Shown: positions 15,820-24,364 of the stretch, in pieces
How positions within the stretch are numbered: the stretch's first letter is position 1
Layout of the letters: each line of letters opens with the position of its first letter
Origin: an uncultured Spartobacteria bacterium
GTDB lineage: Bacteria > Verrucomicrobiota > Verrucomicrobiia > Chthoniobacterales > Chthoniobacteraceae
DNA: 64,000 bases
NCBI GenBank assembly: GCA_903933715.1
Contig: CAIZLD010000017.1
Location: forward strand, 1 to 64,000
Direction: 5' to 3'
Notes under the pieces: model-generated
Seen by the model: the letters and a program-made list of their open reading frames with translations, nothing else
What the model was told of the DNA's origin: nothing
The model's database searches: none
Program-made: the position numbers and the translations under genes

Positions 15820-17820
15820 CTACACTAAAAGCCATCCAAGAAAGGCGAGGAGAACGACCATCCCGACACCGAGGACGCGCAAATATCCTTGCACGCGCCC
15901 TCCTTCGCATCCGGCAATGCCGCTCCCGTATTCGCGCAAGGCGTTGCAACTATGGTCGAAGCCGAAGTTAATGAGAAAACGGTCGATCCCGTCGCTCAGG
16001 TAAGAAATCAGGAACGAGAAGCCTGCCGTGGCGTTCACCGCGCCTTGGAGAATCGTGCGATCGATCCACGCGGAGATTTCACCGGTGAGCGCGACCAAGC
16101 GGATGATCGTGGCATCGTAAAGTTCGTCGATGTAGCAGCGGTTCGCCAAAGTGTTGTAAGCCGAGGCGGAAGCGGCTTCGATCGGATCGACGCCGGAAAG
16201 CGGGCGGCGTCCGTAGATGAACCAGCCGAGGAGCAAGCCGGAAAAGACGATGGCGGTGGAGGTCAGGGCGACGTGGAGGAAACCCGGTTCACGCAGCGCG
16301 GCGAGTTCAAACCCAGCATTGTGCCCCGCGAGGAAATCTTCAAACCACGGCCAAGCGGGAGTGGCGACCAGCGAGAAAAGCACGGCGGCGGCGGCGAGGA
16401 TCACGAGCGGCAGCGTCATGACGACCGGGCTTTCATGCGGATGGGTATGGCCCCGGTAGCTGCCGAAGAAGACATAGAACATCTGGCGCGTCATGTAGAA
16501 AGCCGTCAAGAACGCGGCGGCGGCGGCCATCTTAAACGGGAGCTGCGAGACAGGCCACAGATTCGCGGCATGCAGGACGGCGTCTTTGCTCCAGAACCCG
16601 GAGAATGCAAGCGGGAACCCGGCCAACGCGAGCATGCCGATGGCATAGGTGGCAAAGGTGAGCGGCATTTTGTTCCATAAGCCCCCCATGGCCCGGATAT
16701 CCTGTTCCTCGTGGACGCCGTGGATCACGGAGCCCGCGCCCATGAAGAGGAGCGCTTTGAAAAAGGCGTGGGCAATCAAGTGGAGCATGGCGGCTCCAAC
16801 GCTGCCGACGCCCAGAGCCAGCATCATAAAGCCGAGTTGCGAGACAGTGGAGTAAGCGAGGATGCGCTTGATGTCGGTTTGCGCGACGGCGATCAACGCG
16901 GCGAAAAGGGCCGTGAACGCGCCGATGCACGCAACGACCGTCAGGGAAACCGACGGCGCACCGGTGGCGGTGAAGATCGGGAAAACGCGTGCGACGAGGT
17001 AGACACCCGCCGCGACCATCGTGGCGGCGTGGATCAAGGCACTGACCGGGGTCGGGCCTTCCATCGCGTCCGGCAACCAGACGTGCAGCGGGAATTGCCC
17101 CGATTTGCCCGCCGCGCCGCAGAAGATCAAGAGCGCGATGATGTTGGAAACGGCGAGGCCGCCGACCATCGTCTTGGCCATCGTGGCGAGGGCGGCTTGT
17201 TCGAGACATCCCGCGCCATTGTCATAAAAAAGAAGCGTCCCGGCGGCTTTATAGAGCCAGAACATGCCAATAAGAAATCCCATGTCGCCGACCCGGGTCG
17301 TGATGAACGCTTTTTTGGCAGCGGCGGCGGCGGACGGCTTGTGGAACCAGAACCCGATGAGCAGATACGAGGCGAGCCCGACCAGTTCCCAGCAGATGAA
17401 CGTCAAGAGGAGGCTGTTGGAATAAACCACCCCGAGCATCGCGCCCGAGAAGAGGCTTAAAAAAGTGAAGAACCGGGTGAAATTCCGATCCTCTTTCATG
17501 TAACCGACGCTGTAGATGAAAATGAGCAGGGTGACAAACGAGACCATCGCGCCCATGCCTGCGCTGAGCGGATCGAGGAGCAAACCGAGGCGAAGGGTGT
17601 CATTGCCGAAGGTGAGCCACGGGAAATTGTGAACGATGGCTCCGCTTTTGGCGGTGATGGCTCCCGCGAACAAAAAAAGACTGATCGCACAGGCAACGGT
17701 TTGCGCGCCAATGACCAGCGTGGCCGAAAGCCCCCGCTGTTCGCGTTTTAAAAGCGCGGTGATTCCCGCCGCCAGAAACGGCAGCAACGGAACGAGCGCG
17801 AGTAGCAAAAAAGTATTCAT
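15820..17820 (-). CDS. nuoL: NADH-quinone oxidoreductase subunit L with long C-terminal lateral helix
   Basis: The distal antiporter-like subunit, 666 residues from the ATG at 17820 (MNTFLLLALVPLLPF). The 12 extra residues of the track ORF overlap a palindromic repeat and were dropped. NuoL marks are FICWELVGLASYLLIGFW, FPLHVWLPDAMEGPTPVSALIHAATMV and ILAYSTVSQLGFM. The C-terminal segment between YIDELYDA and GRVQGYL is about 80 residues, roughly 25 longer than in E. coli-type NuoL as I remember it. This is where the lateral helix that straps NuoM and NuoN lies. A longer strap is what an extra antiporter subunit would need. Confidence 0.93.
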   Translation of the reverse strand: MNTFLLLALVPLLPFLAAGITALLKREQRGLSATLVIGAQTVACAISLFLFAGAITAKSGAIVHNFPWLTFGNDTLRLGLLLDPLSAGMGAMVSFVTLLIFIYSVGYMKEDRNFTRFFTFLSLFSGAMLGVVYSNSLLLTFICWELVGLASYLLIGFWFHKPSAAAAAKKAFITTRVGDMGFLIGMFWLYKAAGTLLFYDNGAGCLEQAALATMAKTMVGGLAVSNIIALLIFCGAAGKSGQFPLHVWLPDAMEGPTPVSALIHAATMVAAGVYLVARVFPIFTATGAPSVSLTVVACIGAFTALFAALIAVAQTDIKRILAYSTVSQLGFMMLALGVGSVGAAMLHLIAHAFFKALLFMGAGSVIHGVHEEQDIRAMGGLWNKMPLTFATYAIGMLALAGFPLAFSGFWSKDAVLHAANLWPVSQLPFKMAAAAAFLTAFYMTRQMFYVFFGSYRGHTHPHESPVVMTLPLVILAAAAVLFSLVATPAWPWFEDFLAGHNAGFELAALREPGFLHVALTSTAIVFSGLLLGWFIYGRRPLSGVDPIEAASASAYNTLANRCYIDELYDATIIRLVALTGEISAWIDRTILQGAVNATAGFSFLISYLSDGIDRFLINFGFDHSCNALREYGSGIAGCEGGRVQGYLRVLGVGMVVLLAFLGWLLV

Positions 17821-17840
17821 AACAGGGAAAGGAAATATTC

Positions 17841-17919
17841 TCTCGCAAAGACGCAAAGGCGCAAAGGGGGGAGGAATCCACCCTTTGTCTTTTCTTTGCG
17901 TCTTTGCGTCTTTGCGAGA
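17841..17919. repeat. Palindromic repeat (gcaaagacgcaaaggcgcaaag family), copy 1
   Basis: The left arm tctcgcaaagacgcaaag and right arm ctttgcgtctttgcgaga are inverted repeats, giving a ~26-bp stem around a ~28-bp loop. It fills the nuoK-nuoL gap, so it is transcribed within the nuo mRNA. A sister copy lies at 20729-20800. Confidence 0.85.
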
Positions 17920-17945
17920 AACATAAAAATAGAAGGCGTGGGCGT

Positions 17946-18254
17946 TTACCCTTTCAATTGAGTGGCGCGGTTGACGTTAACACTGCGCAAGCGGCGGTGG
18001 ACCTGGATCACGATGGCCAGCCCGACGGCGGCTTCGGCGGCGGCAAGCGCGATGGAAAAGATGGCGAACATGATCCCGGTGAGCAGTTCCGGGTGCGTGC
18101 TGAATTTCCAGAACGCGATGAAATTCAGGTTCCCTGCGCCAAGCATCAATTCGATGCCGATCAAGACCATGATGGCGTTGCTGCGGGTCAGCGTGGCAAG
18201 CAGACCAAAGCAAAAGAGCACGGCGGAAATGGCGAGAATGACTTGAAGCATCAT
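17946..18254 (-). CDS. nuoK: NADH-quinone oxidoreductase subunit K
   Basis: A 102-residue subunit with three membrane helices. NuoK marks are MVLIGIELMLGAGNLNFIAF, with the conserved membrane glutamate in IGIELM, and FSIALAAAEAAVGLAIVIQVHRR with the second glutamate. It starts by ATGA overlap with nuoJ. A gap of about 125 bases containing a palindromic repeat separates it from nuoL, which may reduce coupling between the two halves of the operon. Confidence 0.95.
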   Translation of the reverse strand: MMLQVILAISAVLFCFGLLATLTRSNAIMVLIGIELMLGAGNLNFIAFWKFSTHPELLTGIMFAIFSIALAAAEAAVGLAIVIQVHRRLRSVNVNRATQLKG

Positions 18255-18823
18255 GATTTTTTCTCCTCCTTTGCGAGCAAGGCGGCTCCAATGAGCGCGG
18301 CGGTGAGCAGGATGGCGGTGGCCTGAAGCGGCAGCAGGGTGTGATTTAGCAAATTCTCGCCAATCGCTTTGACCGGCGCGATGGCGGCTTGCGCTGGCGG
18401 CACAACGGCGCGGGCGTGAGGGCTAAAGAAAATCGCGCCCAAGAGCGAGACGAGCACCAGGAGTGCTACAGTGGCTCCTCCCGCAGCAGCAAAGGCGCGG
18501 GAGAACTTGAAATTGCGCAACGGATTGTTGCTGGCGGCGACTTCGCCCGCCGGGGTGAGCAGGATGGCGAAGAGGATCAGCATGGCAACCGCGCCGACGT
18601 AGACGAGCAGTTGGACAAATCCCACGAACTCCGCGCCTAGTGCCATGAACAGAACGCCCAATGCAATAAAGCTCAGCGTGAGGCAGAGCGCGCAGTGAAT
18701 CAGGTTGCGCAGCATGACGGCGGCGGCGGCTCCCATCAGCATGACAAATGCCGGGATCAGGAAAAGCCATTGCGGGGCTTGATCCCAGGGGAGAGCGATA
18801 ATTTTTTGGAAGAGCTCGTGCAT
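18251..18823 (-). CDS. nuoJ: NADH-quinone oxidoreductase subunit J
   Basis: 190 residues from the ATG at 18823 (MHELFQKIIALPWDQ). The track ORF's 44 extra N-terminal residues lie inside nuoH and were rejected. Five membrane helices are visible, with the NuoJ signature helix FVGFVQLLVYVGAVAMLILFAILLTP, which contains the flexible third helix important for coupling. It begins one base after the nuoH stop and overlaps nuoK. Confidence 0.93.
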   Translation of the reverse strand: MHELFQKIIALPWDQAPQWLFLIPAFVMLMGAAAAVMLRNLIHCALCLTLSFIALGVLFMALGAEFVGFVQLLVYVGAVAMLILFAILLTPAGEVAASNNPLRNFKFSRAFAAAGGATVALLVLVSLLGAIFFSPHARAVVPPAQAAIAPVKAIGENLLNHTLLPLQATAILLTAALIGAALLAKEEKKS

Positions 18824-18824
18824 G

Positions 18825-20075
18825 TTACTCGGAGAATAGGTAACGGCGGTTATCGGCGGAGTGATGCCGGGTGAAACAGAAATAGCCCAGCGCGAAATAA
18901 GGAATCGCGACGAGAACGGCTGAAATCCCCCATCCAAGAAGCCCCCGTCCGGCATAGTGCCAGGCGGCGGCGGAGAAGAGGGCGGCGAAGCTCATCGGGA
19001 GCATGAATTTCCAGGCGAACTGCATCATCTGGTCGATGCGGAACCGGGGCATCGTGGCGCGGACCCAGACCAAGCTGAACGCCAGGAACGCGAGCTTGAT
19101 AAAGAACCAGCACCAGGACGGAATGAAGGTGAGGAACGGCAGAGGCGCTTGATAGCCACCCAAAAAGAGCGTCACCAGAAGTCCGTTGATCGCAAACATG
19201 CCGACGTATTCCGCCATGAAAAAGAGGGCGTATTTGAACCCGGAGTATTCGGTCAAATGCCCCGCGACGAGTTCGGATTCCCCTTCGGGAAGATCAAACG
19301 GGCTGCGGTTGGACTCGGCGAGGGCGCTGAAATAAAACAGCACGCAAGCGACAAAACCCCATGGGGTAAAGACGAACCAGTTGGGGAAAAATCCGAACTG
19401 ATAACCGCCTTGCGCCTCGACGATGCCCGTGGGCGAGAGCGTTCCGGCAACCAGCGCGACGATCACCGCCGACATCACCAGCGGCAATTCATAGCTGATC
19501 ATCTGGGCGATGGCGCGCATCGCTCCGAGGATCGAATATTTATTGCGGCTCGACCATCCGGCCAGGAAAATCGCCACTTCGCTCCCCGCGCCCACGGCGA
19601 AGAAAAACAGGATGCCAACGGAAAGATCAATGGCAACCATCCCGCGTCCGTAAGGCAGGAGAACGGGCAGAATCAAAGCCGGGACGAGCATCACGATCGG
19701 GGCGATAAAATGGACCACCTTGTCGGCATTGCGCGGCACAATATCTTCCTTGGTCAGCATTTTGATCCCGTCGGCGACTGGCTGGAAAAGTCCCCACGGT
19801 CCCACGCGATTGGGGCCGTACCGGTTCTGCGCGCGGGCCAGGATTTTGCGTTCCCACACCGACATCAGCGCAAACATAATCAGGAAAACGGCAATGATTG
19901 CGACGATCACGACGAGGATATTGACGAGCGTCAAAACCCAGGGCGGGACCGCGATTCCGACGAGCGAGCCGAGCCAGGTCACGAAATCGAGGATCAGCTT
20001 TTTGCCTTCGAGCGGCAAGGTTTCCGGGGTTTTGCAGATTTCCGGGATGCGTTTTAAGAGATCGATAAAATTCAC
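18825..20075 (-). CDS. nuoH: NADH-quinone oxidoreductase subunit H
   Basis: The quinone-site membrane subunit, 416 residues, longer than the ~325 of E. coli mainly through an N-terminal extension (MNFIDLLKRIPEICKT...) and loops. Marks are WERKILARAQNRYGPNRVGPWGLFQPVADGIKMLTKED, the conserved cytoplasmic loop lining the quinone chamber, SNRSPFDLPEGESELVAGHLTEYSGFKYALFFMAEY with its glutamates, and RFRIDQMMQFAWKFMLP. The start is GTG, overlapping the nuoI stop as GTGA. It follows nuoI, the reverse of the common H-I order. Confidence 0.95.
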   Translation of the reverse strand: MNFIDLLKRIPEICKTPETLPLEGKKLILDFVTWLGSLVGIAVPPWVLTLVNILVVIVAIIAVFLIMFALMSVWERKILARAQNRYGPNRVGPWGLFQPVADGIKMLTKEDIVPRNADKVVHFIAPIVMLVPALILPVLLPYGRGMVAIDLSVGILFFFAVGAGSEVAIFLAGWSSRNKYSILGAMRAIAQMISYELPLVMSAVIVALVAGTLSPTGIVEAQGGYQFGFFPNWFVFTPWGFVACVLFYFSALAESNRSPFDLPEGESELVAGHLTEYSGFKYALFFMAEYVGMFAINGLLVTLFLGGYQAPLPFLTFIPSWCWFFIKLAFLAFSLVWVRATMPRFRIDQMMQFAWKFMLPMSFAALFSAAAWHYAGRGLLGWGISAVLVAIPYFALGYFCFTRHHSADNRRYLFSE

Positions 20076-20701
20076 GCTTGAGACTCCGGTTGAGAGGATT
20101 GTTCCGCGGCGGCTTTGGCTTCTGCGGCAGCTTTGGCTGCGGCCATTTTTTGCGCGGCGGCCTTGGCTGCGGCTTCTTTCTTAAGGCGGGCGGCTTCGAT
20201 CCGGGCATCGGTTTCCGCGGCTTCGGTCGGGTGAATACTGTGGTAGTATTCGTTTGATTTAAGGAGCTTCTCTTTCGGGAGCACCAGCGAGTCAAACCGG
20301 TCGTACGAACTCACCTCGTAAATGTTATCCATGCGGATCGACTCGAACGGGCAAGACTCGACACAGATCTGGCATCCCATGCAGACGGAAATATCGATGT
20401 TGAACACCTTGGGCCGCCGGAGCAATTTGCCGTTCTCATCCCGGTCTTGCTCAATCAAAATGCACTGCGGCGGGCATTCTTTTTCGCAAATCTTGCAGGC
20501 CACACAGCGGATGCCTTTTTCCGGGTCGCCATCGAACACAAGGAACGGGAAGCTGCGCGAAGCCTCGGGGAGCGTGGGGCGCTCCTCGGGATATTGTTCC
20601 GTGATGAGGCGCTTGGCGTGGGCGCGGTCGAAATAGCTGCCAAACAGGTTGATCGCGCTGACCACCATGCCTTTGAAAATGCCTGAGCCGGGAAAGTTCA
20701 T
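20072..20701 (-). CDS. nuoI: NADH-quinone oxidoreductase subunit I, with Ala/Lys-rich tail
   Basis: A 209-residue peripheral-arm subunit carrying two [4Fe-4S] clusters (N6a and N6b) near the quinone site. The ligand motifs are CVACKICEKECPPQCI and CMGCQICVESCPFESI. The last ~40 residues are a low-complexity, probably helical tail (KKEAAAKAAAQKMAAAKAAAE) not found in typical NuoI. It follows nuoD after a 124-base gap holding a palindromic repeat, and it comes before nuoH. Genes for NuoE, NuoF and NuoG, which would normally sit between nuoD and nuoH, are missing. Confidence 0.94.
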   Translation of the reverse strand: MNFPGSGIFKGMVVSAINLFGSYFDRAHAKRLITEQYPEERPTLPEASRSFPFLVFDGDPEKGIRCVACKICEKECPPQCILIEQDRDENGKLLRRPKVFNIDISVCMGCQICVESCPFESIRMDNIYEVSSYDRFDSLVLPKEKLLKSNEYYHSIHPTEAAETDARIEAARLKKEAAAKAAAQKMAAAKAAAEAKAAAEQSSQPESQA

Positions 20702-20728
20702 TCTGTAAAAAGGGAGGCCGGAAAAATT

Positions 20729-20800
20729 TCACGCAAAGACGCAAAGGCGCAAAGGGGCGGAATGCCTTGCCTTTCTTTGCGTCTTTGCGTCTTTGCGTGA
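20729..20800. repeat. Palindromic repeat (gcaaagacgcaaaggcgcaaag family), copy 2
   Basis: Inverted arms tcacgcaaagacgcaaagg and ctttgcgtctttgcgtga match the copy at 17841-17919. It occupies the nuoD-nuoI gap and would form a long stem-loop in the nuo transcript. Confidence 0.85.
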
Positions 20801-20825
20801 GTCATATTTCAAAGCGTGTTTCGGG

Positions 20826-21974
20826 TTAACGGTCGACTTCGCCCAGAACGATGTCGATGGAACCGAGGATCACCATGACATCGGCGATTTTGGTTCCCAC
20901 GCACATCTCTTCGAGCAGGGTGAGGTTGATCAGGCTCGGGGGCCGGATGTGGTAACGATATGGTTTTTCACCGCCGTCGCTGACGAGGTGAAAACCGAGT
21001 TCCCCCTTGGGCCCCTCGATCCGCCCATAGGCTTCGCCGACGGGGGGCTTGAAGCCGCGTGTCTTGACGGCGGGGTTGAGGATCGGGCCTTGCGGGATTT
21101 GCGCGAACGCCTGTTGGAGAATCTGGATCGACTCCCGGATTTCCAGGATGCGGAGCATGAACCGGTCAAAGCAATCGCCGACGGTTCCGCGCGGGACGCG
21201 GAATTTGAGCCGGGGATAGACGCCGTAGCCGTCCACCTTGCGGATATCGTAATCGACCCCCGAGGCACGCAGGACGGGGCCGGAGAGGCCGCCGTTAATG
21301 GCCCGTTCGGCGCTCATAACGCCAACTCCTTGGAGTCGCGAAAGCAGAATTTCGTTACCGGTGAGGAATTTTTCCATTTCATCGAGGAACGCCGGATAGG
21401 TCTCGATGTAGGCGCGGGCTTTTTCGAGCCAGCCCGCCGGGAGATCGCAACGGACCCCGCCAAAACGCATGTAATTGGCCATCATCCGGGCACCGGTAAG
21501 CCCTTCGAAGAGATCGAGGATTTTTTCCCGCTCCCGGAACGCATACATCAGCGCCGAACCCCACGCCCCCATGTCTCCCAGGATGAACCCAAGGAACGCC
21601 GTGTGGTTTTGAATACGGGTCATTTCGCCGACGATGACGCGGATGTATTCCGCCCGGTCGGGCACTTCGATCCCGGCAAGTTTTTCCACCGCCAAGGCGT
21701 ATCCCCAGTTGTTGGTGATCGGGCAAATATAATCGAGCCGATCGGTGAAAGGCATGGAGCCCAGCCAGCTTTTGCCTTCGGCCAGCTTTTCATGGTTCCG
21801 GTGCAGGTAGCCAAAGACCGGCTGCAATTTGACCACAGTCTCCCCATCCATCCGAACGTTCATGCGGAAGACGCCGTGGGTGGAAGGGTGTTGCGGCCCG
21901 AGCGAGACATCCAGGGTCTGAGCCCCGGCTCCGTCAGCTTCGGTCATGGAGGAAGTGTGCGATAGGAAACTCAT
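20826..21974 (-). CDS. nuoD: NADH-quinone oxidoreductase subunit D
   Basis: The 49-kDa quinone-binding subunit, 382 residues. Marks are LGPQHPSTHGVFR with the quinone-loop histidine, YLHRNHEKLAEGKSW, MTRIQNHTAFLGFILGDMGAWG and the C-terminal DVMVILGSIDIVLGEVDR. It has lost the hydrogenase-type metal cysteines, as complex I does. It is a separate NuoD, not fused to NuoC. It starts by ATGA overlap with nuoC. Confidence 0.96.
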   Translation of the reverse strand: MSFLSHTSSMTEADGAGAQTLDVSLGPQHPSTHGVFRMNVRMDGETVVKLQPVFGYLHRNHEKLAEGKSWLGSMPFTDRLDYICPITNNWGYALAVEKLAGIEVPDRAEYIRVIVGEMTRIQNHTAFLGFILGDMGAWGSALMYAFREREKILDLFEGLTGARMMANYMRFGGVRCDLPAGWLEKARAYIETYPAFLDEMEKFLTGNEILLSRLQGVGVMSAERAINGGLSGPVLRASGVDYDIRKVDGYGVYPRLKFRVPRGTVGDCFDRFMLRILEIRESIQILQQAFAQIPQGPILNPAVKTRGFKPPVGEAYGRIEGPKGELGFHLVSDGGEKPYRYHIRPPSLINLTLLEEMCVGTKIADVMVILGSIDIVLGEVDR

Positions 21975-22510
21975 GCTTGGGAAGCGGGGGCGCTAATTTT
22001 GGCAAGGATCTCGCCATGGGGCGTCGGCTCGTATTCGTAATCTTCTGGGGCGACGTAATCTTTGCGCAGCGGGTGATCGACAAACTCGTCCCACATCAAC
22101 AAACGTCGCAGATCGGGATGCCCTTCAAAACGGATGCCCAGGAGGTCGAATGCTTCCCGTTCCTGGAAATCGGCGCTTTTCCAGACGGGCGTGAGGGAGG
22201 GGAGGCATGCATCGCCCGAGCGGTCGCCGGTGCGAGTGCGGAGAACGATCGGCCCCTGTTTTTGGGCGATTGAAAAGAGGTGGTAAACGGCTTCCAGATG
22301 GTCCGGGTAATCGACGCCGCTCACGTTGGAAGCGTAATCCAGGAGCAGTTCCGGGTCATTTTTGAGAAACTGCGCCACTTCGAGCGCATCGTCGCGATGC
22401 ACGAGCAGCGAATGTTGGCCCGAAGGGCTCGGGTTATTGAGAAGTTCGATGCGGGCCTGGGGCAGCGCCGCATGGACCCGGTCGAGGACGGTTTGCGGAG
22501 TCAAAGTCAT
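21971..22510 (-). CDS. nuoC: NADH-quinone oxidoreductase subunit C
   Basis: The 30-kDa peripheral-arm subunit, 179 residues from the ATG at 22510, which overlaps the nuoB stop as ATGA. The track's 10 extra residues were dropped for this reason. Marks are [19 protein letters not shown] and the signature [38 protein letters not shown]. It bridges NuoB and NuoD in the hydrophilic arm. Confidence 0.95.
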   Translation of the reverse strand: MTLTPQTVLDRVHAALPQARIELLNNPSPSGQHSLLVHRDDALEVAQFLKNDPELLLDYASNVSGVDYPDHLEAVYHLFSIAQKQGPIVLRTRTGDRSGDACLPSLTPVWKSADFQEREAFDLLGIRFEGHPDLRRLLMWDEFVDHPLRKDYVAPEDYEYEPTPHGEILAKISAPASQA

Positions 22511-23127
22511 TCGGCGGAAGAGGCGTTGCGTTTGGGACAAAAAACGTCCGGGTTAAGCGGAGGAATCAAATCATGGGGGCCGTAAGCGGGAACAGGGTAT
22601 TCAGCGGGCGCCTGAGGATCGGCATGACGGGGGAGCTGTTTCCCAAAAAGGCGCTGTTTCTCGATTTTTTTCTGCAATGTGATGAGCCCTTCGAGCAGCG
22701 CTTCGGGACGGGGCGGGCATCCGGGAACGTAGACGTCCACCGGAATATACCGGTCGATCCCCTTGAGCACGTTGTACCCTTCCTTGAACGGCCCGCCGGA
22801 AATGGCGCAAGCCCCCATGGCGAGGACATATTTGGGCTCGGGCATCTGGTTGTAAAGCCGGACGACCAGCGGGGCCATCTTCTTGGTCACGGTCCCCGCG
22901 ATGATCATCAAATCGGCTTGCCGGGGGGAGGGCCGGAAAACTTCCGCGCCAAACCGGGCCATGTCAAAGCGGGCGGCGGCGGCGGCGATCATCTCGATGG
23001 CGCAGCACGCCAGGCCAAATTGGAGCGGCCAGAGGGAGTTTTTGCGGCCCCAATTGTACAGGTCTTCGAACGAGGTGACAAAAATCCCCCGCTTTTGTAA
23101 TTCCGATCTGAGCGCATCGTCAGTCAT
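22507..23127 (-). CDS. nuoB: NADH-quinone oxidoreductase subunit B
   Basis: A 206-residue subunit that carries cluster N2, the last [4Fe-4S] centre before quinone. Cysteine ligands are visible in [11 protein letters not shown] (tandem CC), MGACAISGG and [12 protein letters not shown]. It is the first gene of this operon, in the place where nuoA would usually stand. The C-terminal ~35 residues after [11 protein letters not shown] are an extension of low conservation. A 177-base divergent gap separates it from the plus-strand gene at 23305. Confidence 0.96.
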   Translation of the reverse strand: MTDDALRSELQKRGIFVTSFEDLYNWGRKNSLWPLQFGLACCAIEMIAAAAARFDMARFGAEVFRPSPRQADLMIIAGTVTKKMAPLVVRLYNQMPEPKYVLAMGACAISGGPFKEGYNVLKGIDRYIPVDVYVPGCPPRPEALLEGLITLQKKIEKQRLFGKQLPRHADPQAPAEYPVPAYGPHDLIPPLNPDVFCPKRNASSAE

Positions 23128-23164
23128 GAGCCGATTAGTTTGGCTTGAAATTGCCGGTCGGGCA

Positions 23165-23185
23165 AGACCCGCTTTTGCCGGGTCT
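23165..23185 (-). other. Leader hairpin upstream of nuoB
   Basis: agacccg/cgggtct forms a 7-bp stem with a 7-base loop, 37 bases before the nuoB start in the divergent intergenic gap. It may affect mRNA stability or be part of a regulatory site. No function can be read directly. Confidence 0.35.
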
Positions 23186-23304
23186 GGCCCACAAATTGTT
23201 CAAGGTTTGCAACTTAAATCGGGCAGTTTTGGAGAGATTTGGCGGCAACTTCTGCTGGATTTTTCCCCGGTTTGGCCTTTTGCTGATCCCCGGAGCCATT
23301 TTCG

Positions 23305-24120
23305 ATGTCTAATTTTCTATTCATTTTTGCCGGGGTGTTGATGAGCATGGGATTGCGCAGTTTTGCCAATCCCGTGCTCTTTAAACTTGGCTCCCTGGGT
23401 ATCCTGGGGACTTCCTTTTTGGCGGGTTATTTATTGACAGGCCGCTGGGAAATCGGAGCGGCGTGCGGCTTGGCATGGCTTTTGTTGCCGTGGCTGGAAA
23501 TTTTAACCCGCGTGCGCGAGACCCGCCTGCCAAGGGTTAAACCGTTACGCCATCAGGTTCCGCCGTCAAACGATATTTTCCCCGATCTTGCCTCGCTCAC
23601 AGAGGAATTGGAGGAGGAAGGCTTTAACCAAGTCGAGGATGCCGGGTGGAACTGGGAGGATGACCGGCAGTTTTTCCGGCTCTTTTACAAAAGCGACGAA
23701 CGGTTGCAGGCTTCCATCTGCCTGGTCGATCAGAACGATTTTGCCTTTTATTATTTGAGCTTCTCTTCCCGCAGCCACGACGGAACGGCATGGACCACCT
23801 GGAATTATCCGTTTTCGTATTCCATGAAGTTCTCGCCGCAGTTTCGCACTAACCGTCTGCGCGGGGATTTAGGGGTGCTGGAATTGATCGAAGGGCACCG
23901 GAAATTTTTGGCGAAATCAGGTGTGAGCGCCGAGAGCGTGCTGCCCGCCAAGCCGGAGGAGATGCAGATCGATTTGCAAAAGGATATGGAAAAGCAGATC
24001 GACCACAATCTCGCGGTGGGGCTGCTTTTGCCGGAGGAGGAGGGAATGGTGCGCTATTCCTGGCGCGGCATGTTTTTCATCTGGGGACAGTTTTTGCGGG
24101 ATTTCCTGCGCTTTTCCTGA
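23305..24120 (+). CDS. Membrane-anchored protein of unknown function
   Basis: A 271-residue protein I do not recognise. Two or three hydrophobic segments fill the first ~70 residues (MSNFLFIFAGVLMSMGL, LGILGTSFLAGYLLTG, AACGLAWLLLPWLEIL). A soluble domain follows, starting SNDIFPDLASLTEELEEEGF and containing several aromatic-rich strands (DAGWNWEDDRQFFRLFYK, FAFYYLSFSSRSHDG). The soluble part ends in YSWRGMFFIWGQFLRDFLRFS. It is transcribed away from nuoB. Similar anchored proteins are found in Verrucomicrobiota as hypotheticals, but this is memory, not a search. Confidence 0.65.
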   Translation: MSNFLFIFAGVLMSMGLRSFANPVLFKLGSLGILGTSFLAGYLLTGRWEIGAACGLAWLLLPWLEILTRVRETRLPRVKPLRHQVPPSNDIFPDLASLTEELEEEGFNQVEDAGWNWEDDRQFFRLFYKSDERLQASICLVDQNDFAFYYLSFSSRSHDGTAWTTWNYPFSYSMKFSPQFRTNRLRGDLGVLELIEGHRKFLAKSGVSAESVLPAKPEEMQIDLQKDMEKQIDHNLAVGLLLPEEEGMVRYSWRGMFFIWGQFLRDFLRFS

Positions 24121-24158
24121 GCCGGTACGCCGTGTTCACGAAATCCAAACAGAGGAGT

Positions 24159-24271
24159 CCGCAGATTGCGCAGATTACCGCAGATTTTCAAAAACTGTTT
24201 CAAGGGACATCAATGGAGTCTCACCGCTCATTCCTATTGAAATAATCTGCGTTCATCTGCGCAATCTGCGG
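24159..24271. repeat. Palindromic repeat (cgcagattgcgcagat family), copy 1
   Basis: The left arm ccgcagattgcgcagatt and right arm atctgcgcaatctgcgg are inverted repeats around a ~70-base loop. Outer flanks (cagagg / cctctggattcctggcttctt) are shared with the palindrome at 47315-47424. A second core copy lies at 30432-30497. Confidence 0.8.
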
Positions 24272-24364
24272 ATAAAACCTCTGGATTCCTGGCTTCTTAA
24301 TTCATTTCTAAAATTCGCGGCGATTGTTCCCCGGTTGGCACGGAAGCTTCTTTTGTGAAGACCC

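Noticed and set aside
18824-18955. 44-residue N-terminal extension of NuoJ
   Set aside because: It lies inside nuoH, is not hydrophobic, and a proper ATG follows the nuoH stop directly.
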